15,000 bases of DNA from NCBI GenBank assembly GCA_016946835.1, contig JACVTC010000003.1, positions 2,215,001 to 2,230,000 on the forward strand, in the 5' to 3' direction. Numbering within the stretch: position 1 is the first letter of the stretch; the number at the start of each line of letters is the position of its first letter. The translations under genes were made by a program, and so were the position numbers. The notes below the pieces were generated by a model that saw nothing but the letters and a program-made list of their open reading frames with translations, was not told the origin of the DNA and made no database searches. Shown piece by piece: positions 8,130 through 15,000 of this stretch. Source of the DNA: Neocallimastix lanati (nom. inval.). Its lineage: Eukaryota > Neocallimastigomycota > Neocallimastigomycetes > Neocallimastigales > Neocallimastigaceae.

Positions 8130-9584
8130 AATATAATTGCGATACATATATTATATTAATAAATATATATATAAAAATATAAAAATATTATTAATGAATT
8201 TTTCAATTTAATAAAAATTAAAAAATTAAATTTTAAATTTAGATAGTAAAAAAAATTAATATTTATTTTCAATAAAATTAATAATTTACTATCATTAATC
8301 ATTCAATTATTTTCATTTTTTTTTTTTTTTTCATTATTATTGTCATTTCTATTATTATTCATTAAATCATGTTAATTATAAATATACCTCTAGAATCACA
8401 TAAATTTTGAATTGACGTTGGGGATTTCATTTTAATATTTATATTTGATTTATCATAATTATCAGTTTTATCATTTATGTTATTATTAAAGGTAGACTGA
8501 TAATATGAATCATTTCTTGTTGAAGTATTTGATGAATTATAAAAAGACGACGAGGTTTGATAAGATTCATTGTAATGATTATTATTATCATTAATGTCGT
8601 TGTTGATAGAATTATTTGGTTTTAAGGTTTTAGATGGATTTTCCTTTCTTGATGAACATTCAAAAACAAAATCCAACCAACATTGCACATCAGAATTTAT
8701 ATTTGAATCATTTTTAGCTTCGTTTTCATTATTTTGGAAAATTTTTCCATTTATATTAGATTCACAACAATTTCTTGCTGATACTTTTATATATATATAA
8801 TTAATAAATAAAAATTGCATTTTACAATTAGTTTATTTTTTTTTTTTTTTTATCTTTAACAAAAAAAAATCTAATAGATTAAAATTTATTTATAAATATT
8901 TAATTACTTTGTTTTTGAACATAATATGAACTATTATTGGCATTTTTATTATGAGAATCCAATAGATCGTTTTGATTAGTATATGTTGCAGTTAATGGCA
9001 TGGCTTTTGTAAATATGCATAAATAAATAAATAAATAAAAAATGAAATAAAAAAAATAATTAATTAATTAATTAAGTTTATAAATAAATAAATCACTATC
9101 AAGCTTATCAAATATTAATTTTAATTATTAATCTAAACAAAAAAAAATAATAATAATTTTTTGTATAAAATTCTAAATACTTACAGTTTGAATAGGAAAA
9201 CTCTTTCTGAATTGTAGAATTCTAAAGTTAATAGATAATAAATTTTATTTAAAAAAAAAAATAGTAATAAGTATAAATATTTACAATAATAAATAGAATA
9301 CTTATGATAATAAATAATATTAATAGAAAAGTATTTTGTTATGATATTATAAATATATGATAATATATTATCCCAAATATATAATTGGATTCTTCTTTCA
9401 ATTTAAAAATAGTTAATATACAAAAACAAAAAAATAGTATAAATATAATAAATAAAAAAAAGAAATAAAACTTCAATAAATAGTGTAATATAATTTATTA
9501 TGATTTACAATATATTATATTATTATATAATAAAATTATATTATATATAAAATTACTTACCAATAATTCATATATCTTTACCAT
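581..9584 (-). CDS. Large split gene: AT-hook and GATA-like zinc finger protein, about 2,292 residues, eight exons
   Basis: Probable nuclear DNA-binding or chromatin protein. Exons: 9584-9561, 9221-9185, 9003-8908, 8783-8388, 8069-5514, 5117-2566, 2227-1106, 676-581. They total 6,879 nt including the stop, and all seven GT-AG junctions keep the frame. Domain order: Cys/aromatic N-terminal region (about 1-150); Asn/Gln/Ser/Tyr-rich disorder (185-1036) with an AT-hook RGRP at 706-709; Lys/Glu/Ser-rich disorder (1037-1887) with an EK block near 1367-1396, an SD block near 1566-1588 and basic nuclear-localisation-like patches; a second AT-hook RGRP at 2212-2215; C-terminal finger C2263-C2266-C2282-C2285. 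The start was chosen because an in-frame TAA lies directly before ATG 9584. ATG 9001 (residue 22) is an in-frame alternative giving 2,271 residues. No transmembrane segment or signal peptide is seen. AT-hooks and GATA-like fingers are known DNA-binding modules; the cellular role is inferred. The two smallest 5' exons are the least certain part. Confidence 0.85.
677..1105 (-). repeat. Intron 7, mostly TTATTTATTA tandem repeat
   Basis: A GT-AG intron of 429 nt (phase 0) between the AT-hook exon and the finger exon. On the plus strand, 831-990 is 16 exact copies of the 10-bp unit TTATTTATTA. It grades into an irregular TTATTATTT(T)A stretch to about 1076. The plus-strand reading frames across it are repeat translation, not genes. 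Confidence 0.8.
1106..2227 (-). CDS. Coding exon 7: Lys/Glu-rich region with second AT-hook
   Basis: Encodes residues 1888-2261. Acceptor AATATTATAG gives LRRRQRNSNGTILSFEDINL, continuing the helix-like LTLEERIK of exon 6. The middle is Lys/Glu/Asn/Ser-rich and probably disordered. Near the end is the AT-hook KRKRGRPSK (RGRP 2212-2215), preceded by Pro/Ser/Thr. Then comes a more complex stretch DYSLYGMLRTSRRHHGTFEK that runs into the zinc finger of exon 8. Donor GTATACTTTT, phase 0. Reading through the donor adds only VYFLIYNL before a stop. Confidence 0.87.
2228..2565 (-). repeat. Intron 6 with 65-nt A run (sense-strand poly-T)
   Basis: A GT-AG intron of 338 nt, phase 0. Plus-strand 2238-2302 is an uninterrupted run of 65 A, which on the transcribed sense is a poly-T tract ending 10 nt before the intron's 3' end, where a polypyrimidine tract belongs. 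The rest is AAAT/AATA repeats (about 2350-2410) and an ATA array at about 2537-2561 beside the donor. Confidence 0.8.
2566..5117 (-). CDS. Coding exon 6: Lys/Glu/Ser-rich disordered region with charged blocks
   Basis: Encodes residues 1037-1887, from acceptor AAAAATAG (VTNENSSLNDK...) to donor GTAATTTATT after ...LTLEERIK, phase 0. It is basic and Ser/Thr/Asn-rich at first, then has an alternating EKEKEKEKEK block (about 1367-1396). A Lys patch FKKVKKIKKEE follows near 1430. The segment ELGMDDSDDDNSDL leads into an SDSGSDSDSD run (about 1566-1588). Basic nuclear-localisation-like patches lie near 1724 (KKLKTGKHTGKRIK) and 1840 (KSKKRRLS), with a poly-Thr run near 1821. The last 30 residues (YHKYLAIGEIVKTDPLFIDL...) look ordered and continue into the next exon. 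The apparent start at 4992 is an internal TTG, not a real start. Confidence 0.88.
5118..5513 (-). repeat. Intron 5, TTA/TAT arrays including a 12-bp unit
   Basis: A GT-AG intron of 396 nt, phase 1. Plus-strand 5200-5475 is nearly all TTA and TATT words. About six copies of the 12-bp unit ATATTTATTATT lie at roughly 5400-5475. Plus-strand frames rich in Ile, Tyr and Leu here are repeat translation. Confidence 0.78.
5514..8069 (-). CDS. Coding exon 5: Asn/Gln/Ser/Tyr-rich, prion-like, with AT-hook
   Basis: Encodes residues 185-1036. It opens DQEINFSSQRRQSQDL through acceptor CATAAAG and closes ...KKNEYKS plus one base at donor GTAATAATAT. Residues about 270-335 are a Gln/Ser/Asn/Tyr stretch with QNQNQNQTQSYYSQ. 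A six-His run lies near residue 488, followed by a doubled motif of the form NRSNDY-x-R-x-NEF separated by poly-Asn. A more complex island with little Asn (about 665-715: SPKIKVSLLINNDPVETLR, then Pro/Lys) leads into the AT-hook TRPRGRPRK (703-711). Farther on are four to five copies of an NNNYES-x-NEN motif, then the island KPLLENVSLTMLDYD and an NNEND triplet repeat. The apparent start at 8025 is only an in-frame TTG; the frame extends upstream to the acceptor. Confidence 0.88.
8070..8387 (-). other. Intron 4
   Basis: A GT-AG intron of 318 nt, phase 1, donor GTATATTTAT and acceptor CATAAAG. It holds an A run followed by a TA array at about 8079-8120 on the plus strand, a T run at about 8318-8331, and unstructured AT-rich sequence. 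Confidence 0.75.
8388..8783 (-). CDS. Coding exon 4
   Basis: Encodes residues 53-184. The start is Cys and aromatic rich (ISARNCCES, then VQCWLDFVFECSSRK), which looks like an ordered or conserved patch. The exon then turns Asn/Ser-rich and ends ...MKSPTSIQNLCDSR plus one base. The acceptor is TATATAAAAG and the donor GTATATTTAT. A Met codon at 8820 opens the same frame upstream, but it lies in the preceding intron beyond this acceptor and is not needed. I do not recognise the N-terminal region as a known family. Confidence 0.8.
8784..8907 (-). other. Intron 3
   Basis: A GT-AG intron of 124 nt, phase 1, with donor GTAATTAAAT and acceptor TATATAAAAG. It is the shortest intron of the gene and is AT-rich, with a T run near 8832-8850 on the plus strand. 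Confidence 0.7.
8908..9003 (-). CDS. Coding exon 3
   Basis: Encodes residues 21-52, beginning with the alternative start Met22 (ATG at 9001, MPLTATYTNQNDLLDSH...) and ending ...SSYYVQKQ plus one base. Acceptor TTTACAAAAG, donor GTAATTAAAT, phase 1 on both sides. Its base composition is clearly less AT-biased than the flanking introns. No named domain is recognised. Confidence 0.72.
9004..9184 (-). other. Intron 2
   Basis: A GT-AG intron of 181 nt, phase 1, with the strong donor GTAAGTATTT and acceptor TTTACAAAAG. AAAT and TTAA words fill it (plus-strand 9021-9078). Confidence 0.62.
9185..9221 (-). CDS. Coding exon 2 (37-nt micro-exon)
   Basis: This short exon is bounded by acceptor CTATTAACTTTAG, which has a branch-like TTAAC just upstream, and donor GTAAGTATTT, the best splice pair in the window. 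It encodes NSTIQKEFSYSN plus one base. That base completes Ser21 with the first two bases of exon 3, directly before Met22. A second frame of the exon is also open but hits a stop in exon 3, so only this frame works. It could be 5' UTR if translation starts at Met22. Confidence 0.6.
9222..9560 (-). other. Intron 1
   Basis: A GT-AG intron of 339 nt, phase 0, with donor GTAAGTAATT and acceptor CTATTAACTTTAG. It is AT-rich with no array and no open frame of interest. Its reality depends on exon 1 being transcribed. Confidence 0.5.
9561..9584 (-). CDS. Coding exon 1 (putative start, MVKIYELL)
   Basis: Twenty-four coding bases read MVKIYELL and end at a strong donor GTAAGTAATT (9560 downward), phase 0. 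An in-frame TAA immediately precedes the ATG, so if this exon is coding the ATG is the first in frame unless a 5' UTR intron lies just upstream. The exon reads open into exon 2, which is what makes the call. It is small enough that chance is a real possibility; translation could instead start at residue 22 in exon 3, leaving this as leader or promoter. The string TTTATATAAATGG around the ATG is also TATA-like. Confidence 0.5.
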
Positions 9585-11000
9585 TTATATAAAGTACTGA
9601 CGTGTTTATAATAAATAATAAAAAAAATACAACTATATAAATACCTTTTGATAATTTTCAATTTTCTTAATTTTTTTTCTTTTTCTTCGAATTATTTATT
9701 TATCTAAAAATTTATATTATTACGCAAAAAAAAACAAAAATAAAAAAAAAAGCATTGATATTTCTTCCCTACTGATTTCTTTAAATTATATATTTATTAT
9801 TTTTTTTTTTTTTTTTATAAAAATAAAATAAAATAAAATAAATAAAAAAAAAAGCTTAATACTTATGTTTACAAATTTTTTATTTTCTTTATTCATAATA
9901 AACTAATAAACTTTTGAATACATAATAAAATAATAATTCTTAATTACCTTTTAAAGACTATTAACTATATACATAATGTTTTAAATTTGAAAATATATTT
10001 ATATATATTTCTAAACTTTATATAATCCTTGCTTCGAAATAATTACTCAGTTATAATAATAAATATTTTGTTGAACTAATTGTTAAACAAATTGCTTTAG
10101 ATATACACTTGCTTCTGATATAAATATGATTTCCTTTTTATTTTCCTTTTTTTCTTCTTTTTTTTTCCCCTTGAATTAAAAGTAATTACTTTTTTATACT
10201 ATTATTTTCAAAAGTTACTTGAATTGTTTAGTTAAATTATAAAATTGAAATTATTTTTTACTTTAGGTAATTTTAAATGAATGAATATTTTATTGTTTGA
10301 AAAATATATATATTTATTTATTTAAAAAATAAAACAAAAGTTTTTTTATTTTTTTCTAAATCTTTAAACGTTTTTTTTTTTTTTTTTTTTTTTTTTAAGG
10401 CAAAAAGGTAATTGTTAAACAAACTAATTAAAAGTAGTATACATAATAAAAAAAATAATAATAAAGTACAATTAGTAAGATTTAATTTATTTATACAAAT
10501 TCTAATATATAATAAAAATAATAATAATATTTATTACATATTTACATGAATTATTTCTACATTTTAATTTTGTAAATCTTTATTGAAAAAAAAAAATAAT
10601 AATAAAAATAAAAATAATAAAAATATAAAAAAAAATAAATATTAAAAATAAAAAATAAAAAGAATTATAAATATGTTTAAAGCCAATTACCTTTTATCTA
10701 AAACAATAGGATATGTTATTTTTTTTGTTGTTCTTTCAATATTTTAAAAATTGAATTGAATATCTGAATTAATAAAATATTATCTCTTATAAAAAAAAAA
10801 AAATTGTTACCAAAAATCTTTAATACTGATTTAATTTTTTTTTTTTTTTTTTTTTAAAAAAAACAGATTAGCTGTTATAAAAAAAAATATTAGTAATAAT
10901 AAAAAATATATATATATGATATTTTTTAAAATAGAAAAATAAAAAAAAATAATAAAAAAATTTTTTTAAAATAAGATAAAATAAAAAAAAAAAATTTTTT
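9585..11000. other. Gene-free stretch, probable upstream region of the large gene
   Basis: No coding exon is supportable on either strand. The part nearest the gene should hold its promoter and leader. A TGACGTG word (9598-9604) lies 14 nt before the predicted ATG. A minus-strand donor-like AAAAG/GTATTT near 9645-9655 could end a leader exon. Otherwise it contains T and A runs (for example 26 T at 10371-10396) and A-rich AAAAT/AAT words at 10580-10670. Confidence 0.6.
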
Positions 11001-11175
11001 TATATATATGATATGAAGTCTATCATAAAAAAAAATTAAAAAAAAATGGAATAAATTTTTTATTATAATAATTTTTTTTTCTTTTTTTTTGAAATATTAT
11101 AAAAATATTAAATAATAAAAATTTAATATTATATCATTTTAATCATTTTCTTAAATCATTATTTTAAAATCATTT

Positions 11176-11211
<36 letters not shown>

Positions 11212-11952
11212 TTTTTTTTCAAAATTTTATTTTATAAAATTTTTATTCCTCATTTGAATATTTTCTGTTAATATCTTTTTATATTGTGTCTCTTCATTTC
11301 TATATATTATAATATATTTCAATATATTTTATTAATATAAATTTTAATCTATATCATATATATTATATATATTGAATAGAGTAAAAAATTTATATTATTA
11401 TTATTTTAAATTTTAATATATAAAATATTTAATATAAATAAAATGAATTTGTTTTGTGTTTATATTATTAATATATTACACAATATTGTGTTCCTTAATC
11501 TTTCTCTATATATTAAATTATATTTGAAATATATTATATTATTAAATATACAATAAATATTAAGTATTCTAAAGAATAAAGAAAAAAATAATAAAAAATA
11601 TTATTAAAAAAAATAAAAAATATTATATATATATAAATATATAAAAATAAAAAATAAAAAATATATATTTATATATATTTATATATATAGAAACTATAAA
11701 TAAGAAGTTAAACCAGGAAAGTCGTTTTTCTTGAAATTTGATATTTTTAAAAGTCTGTAAATAACCTTTTAATTTAAATTGAACTACTTAATAGAAAAGA
11801 AAAATAGAATTCAAAAAATTAAAAATATGTAGTTGGAAATCATTAATATTAAAAATATTAATAAAATTTTATTTTTTTTTTTAAATAAAATTATATATAT
11901 ATTAATTTTGAAAATCTTTCCATAATAACTAAAGGTAATTCTATTTTTTCAA

Positions 11953-11986
<34 letters not shown>

Positions 11987-12770
11987 TTTATATATTTTGT
12001 TATCTGATATCCAAATATCTTTGTAACTTTATTAGAAAGAAAGAAATTATAATGGTAAACTTGAAGTAAATAGTATCAACTTTACATATATATTTTAAAT
12101 CTAATAATTTTAAGAAAATTCAAATTTTATATTTAAATTAAATCAACTACTTAAATAAATAAATTATCCTGAAGCGATATATATATATTATTATTATATA
12201 ATTATTATTATTATTCTTTAATTTACTTAAAAGAATTAAATATTTATATGAAAATATTTATAATAAAAAAATATATCTTCTCCATTCACTACTTTTTTTT
12301 TCCGGAATTAAATAAAAAATGGTATTTTATACTGTTTATCTTTTATTATTATGTACACAAATATTTTGATTATCATTATTTATATATATTAAATATAATG
12401 CATAAACATATATACAAATGCGTATTTTAAAAAAAAAAAAAAATATGAAATCATTAAATTACCACATATTGAAACAAGTATTTTTTACTTTTAAAATTAT
12501 TTTTTATTACAAGAAATAATCACCTTTATTATTATTTCTTCCTAAACATTTAATACTTTATTTTGAAATCATATTTCATATTATTTATTTATTTATTTAT
12601 TATATGAAAAAAAAAAGTTCATAAGTTCATATTTATTTTATTTTATTTTTTTTTTTATTTCTATTTATTCTCCTTTTAAATTAACAATATTCTATATATT
12701 TGCTATGTTTAAAGGCTTATATCAAATAGAATTGATGTTCACTAATTCATTATTTTTTAAATTACTATTC
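11001..12770. other. Gene-free AT-rich stretch with homopolymer blocks
   Basis: Nothing coding can be supported. Notable are a 15-A run at once followed by T runs of 11 and 17 split by one C (11176-11219), a long A run followed by a TA array (about 11950-11987), and TATATTTA words near 11625-11690. A plus-strand frame at 12248-12430 is only 60 codons, Ile/Phe/Tyr/Lys-rich, with no domain or splice context, and I do not call it. Confidence 0.65.
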
Positions 12771-12772
12771 AT

Positions 12773-12851
<79 letters not shown>

Positions 12852-12855
12852 TTTT
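12771..12855. repeat. ATTT tetranucleotide microsatellite, about 21 copies
   Basis: An almost uninterrupted run of ATTT units on the plus strand, about 85 bp. It is in gene-free sequence and marks no gene boundary that I can see. Confidence 0.9.
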
Positions 12856-13160
12856 AATTAATTAGCAATTTACACTATTTTCTTTTAATTAGGAATAAAG
12901 TTAAAGTACTTTTAATTTTTTTAATAGATTATATATATTAATTAATGTGTGGTTTATATTAACTCATATATAACTAATTTAATGCAATATATATTGTATT
13001 ACCACTATACCATTAACCTAATGATATATATTTTTTTTTTATTATTTATTTATTTCTTTAAAGATGCACTACTGTACTTTATATTGTATAGTATATATAA
13101 TAAGTATTAATTAATATATAATAATTATTAATTAATTAATATTCTTAATGAAAAAAAAAA

Positions 13161-13193
<33 letters not shown>

Positions 13194-13306
13194 TATATTT
13201 ATACATTTATATTTATATAAATAATAAAAAAATTAATAATTATATAATTAATAAAAAAAGCCTGCTGATAATAAAAATTTGATATATATAGTATAATTAA
13301 AATAAT

Positions 13307-13363
13307 AATAAATAATAAATAATAAATAATAAATAATAAATAATAAATAATAAATAATAAATA
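13307..13363. repeat. AATAAAT heptanucleotide tandem repeat, about 8 copies
   Basis: Seven-bp units AATAAAT in tandem, running at the left out of AAT words and at the right into AATA and AAT units. Boundaries are approximate because the flanks are the same letters. Confidence 0.8.
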
Positions 13364-13654
13364 AATAATAATAATAATAATTAAATAATAATAATAATTA
13401 TTAATAATTAATAAAAGTGGTTTTTCACTTCATATAATATAAAACAATAAATGATTGAGAAAAGTTTAATTGTAAGTGAAAAAGAAAAAATAAAAAATAA
13501 AATAAAATAAAATAAAATAAAAAAAAGTCATCAAACAAAATTAAATTAATAAAAGTAATAAAATAAATAAGTAAATAAAAAAAGGAGAAAAAAAATTACT
13601 ATAAATGCATTATGAACAAATATAAAAAAAAATGCTTAATTATAGTATAAAACC

Positions 13655-13691
<37 letters not shown>
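13655..13691. repeat. AAT trinucleotide microsatellite, about 12 copies
   Basis: A perfect AAT run of about 37 bp on the plus strand in gene-free sequence. Confidence 0.88.
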
Positions 13692-13694
<3 letters not shown>

Positions 13695-13894
13695 GTATAA
13701 AGATATGAATTAATATTAATTTTTTAGAAATTATATGAATAAAACTTTATAAACAGTTATCATTGATCATGACAATACAGTTTATAAATATAAATAAATA
13801 TATATAAATATAAATGCATAATCAATTAAAGCGGAAGATAGAATTTTTAGAGATATAAAATGCAAAGAAAAAAAAAATTTTTTTTTTTTTTGTT

Positions 13895-13921
13895 AATTTG
13901 AAGTTTTATGACCTTCAAATT
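13895..13921. other. Perfect 9-bp inverted repeat (hairpin)
   Basis: AATTTGAAG (13895-13903), a 9-nt spacer TTTTATGAC, then CTTCAAATT (13913-13921), its exact reverse complement. It directly follows an A-run/T-run pair and opens a short island with more G+C. It could be an operator-like palindrome, an RNA hairpin or chance. Confidence 0.6.
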
Positions 13922-14041
13922 GTGAAACCACCATAGAAATAAAAGAGACATCCGATAGCAACTAAATTTTATGATAATTATAATAATAATAATAATAATT
14001 ATAAAATAATTATAAAATAATAAATAATTAATAATATTTTT

Positions 14042-14136
14042 AATATTTATAATTAGTTTTAATATTTATAATTAGTTTTAATATTTATAATTAGTTTTAA
14101 TATTTATAATTAGTTTTAATATTAATAATTATTTTT
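14042..14136. repeat. 19-bp tandem repeat, four exact copies and one diverged
   Basis: The unit AATATTTATAATTAGTTTT is repeated exactly at 14042-14060, 14061-14079, 14080-14098 and 14099-14117. A diverged fifth copy follows to about 14136, with TTAATAA and ATT in place of parts of the unit. It is longer and more complex than the microsatellites nearby. Confidence 0.9.
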
Positions 14137-14518
14137 ATATAATTAATTAATAGATAAATCAAATCAAGTAGATCATAATCAAAGGCTTGTGACCTTTATT
14201 TTTTTTTTTAAAAAAAAAAATTTTTTTAATTAATAAAAAGTCAATCAATATAATTAAAAATAAAAAATATCAAAAAAATAATGGACAAAATATATAAAAA
14301 AAAAATAGCATACCATAATTATTAAATGAATGTATTTATACTTTATAACTATAAATATAAGTGAAATAAGTGCGTCATCCTTTTTACAAATACCTATAAA
14401 TTACTAAAATTATAAAAAAAAAAAAAAATAGAATTCAAATATAATCTTTAGACTTTCCTTAACTCGTAATGTAGTTTCTTTTGGTTAATTCAGTTATTTC
14501 TCATTAATAAAGTCGTTT

Positions 14519-14655
14519 ATTTATTTATATTGTCATATATTTATTTAGTTATATATTTATTTAGTTATTTAGTTATTTAGTTATTTATTTATTTAGTTAT
14601 TTATATTGTCATATATTTATTTATTTAGTTAGTTATTTATCCATCCATCCATTTA
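14519..14655. repeat. ATTTAGTT-type minisatellite
   Basis: Mixed TTTA and TTTAGTTA units. A longer word, TTATATTGTCATATATTTAT, occurs twice (starting near 14525 and near 14600), so the array looks partly duplicated. It ends in three CCAT units (ATCCATCCATCCATT). Confidence 0.75.
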
Positions 14656-15000
14656 TTAAATGACAACTAAATTTCATTAAAATTAATATATTGTTGTGTA
14701 TATTATGATCTATATAACAAATGAATTTAAATTTAATGATTTCATTTTGTATATTCATCTTTCATCCATTCTTCCAATGAAATTAATTTAAATCACCGAC
14801 AACAAATTTTAAAAAAAAAAAAAAAAAAAAGAATTTTGGAAAAAATATTTAACAAAAAATTAAAATTTATTTTTTTCTTTCTTTCTTACTTCTAATTGAT
14901 GAAATGTGAAAATTGATAGTATGAATGAAATGAAATGAATGAAAATAAATAGATAATAAACTAAATAAATAAATAATCAATAAATAATAAAATAAAAAAT

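Larger units (their letters stand above)
12856..15000. other. Gene-free repeat-rich stretch to the window end
   Basis: No gene is supported. The stretch holds several arrays listed separately, plus TA runs (about 13160-13178). Islands with more G+C lie near 13830-13860, 13895-13970 and 14360-14385, too short and too stop-ridden to be called exons. A short AAAGG/CCTTT inverted pair flanks CTTGTGA near 14180-14197. Confidence 0.6.

Noticed and set aside
8362-8820. A separate small gene starting at ATG 8820
   Set aside because: The first 12 codons lie in an intron upstream of the acceptor, and the last few codons lie past a good GT donor; the rest joins in frame to both neighbours.
10078-10423. 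AATTGTTAAACAAA occurring at 10078-10091 and 10410-10423
   Set aside because: A 14-nt match of A/T-dominated sequence is expected often by chance here; no terminal repeat or duplication structure around it.
12248-12430. 60-codon plus-strand frame in the gene-free part
   Set aside because: Low-complexity Ile/Phe/Tyr/Lys composition equal to surrounding noncoding sequence; no splice partners.

Overview
The window is eukaryotic nuclear DNA of extreme A+T content. It is full of A and T homopolymers, TTA/ATTT/AAT-type microsatellites and short tandem repeats. Its protein-coding stretches stand out by higher G+C and by Asn/Ser/Lys/Glu-rich low-complexity protein. GT-AG introns, AT-hooks and a GATA-like zinc finger fit a fungus, and the style fits best an anaerobic gut fungus (Neocallimastigomycota: Neocallimastix, Piromyces, Anaeromyces). 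A dictyostelid is the main alternative. This assignment rests on style only; no species marker gene is present.

Layout. Positions 1-580 hold no gene, only AT-rich DNA with an AATAAA hexamer on the minus strand 30 nt past a stop codon. Positions 581-9584 (minus strand) hold one large split gene. I joined eight exons (9584-9561, 9221-9185, 9003-8908, 8783-8388, 8069-5514, 5117-2566, 2227-1106, 676-581) by GT-AG introns. The joined coding length is 6,879 nt, exactly 2,293 codons, giving a 2,292-residue protein. Every junction keeps the frame (phases 0,1,1,1,1,0,0). Positions 9585-15000 are about 5.4 kb with no gene I can support: simple repeats, homopolymer runs, one clean hairpin and a 19-bp tandem repeat.

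The protein looks like a nuclear, DNA-binding, mostly disordered factor. It has a short N-terminal region with Cys and aromatic residues, then a long Asn/Gln/Ser/Tyr-rich part containing a first AT-hook (RGRP, residues 706-709). After that comes a Lys/Glu/Ser-rich part with an EK block, an acidic Ser-Asp block and several basic patches, then a second AT-hook (RGRP, residues 2212-2215). The last exon alone encodes a C-X2-C-X15-C-X2-C zinc finger resembling a shortened GATA finger. A chromatin or transcription role is an inference from these motifs; I do not recognise the gene by name.

Every intron is AT-rich, and the longer ones are mostly simple repeat (16 exact copies of a 10-bp unit, a 65-nt A run, a 12-bp TTA/TAT array). 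I found no tRNA, rRNA, transposon, CRISPR or novel multi-gene system.
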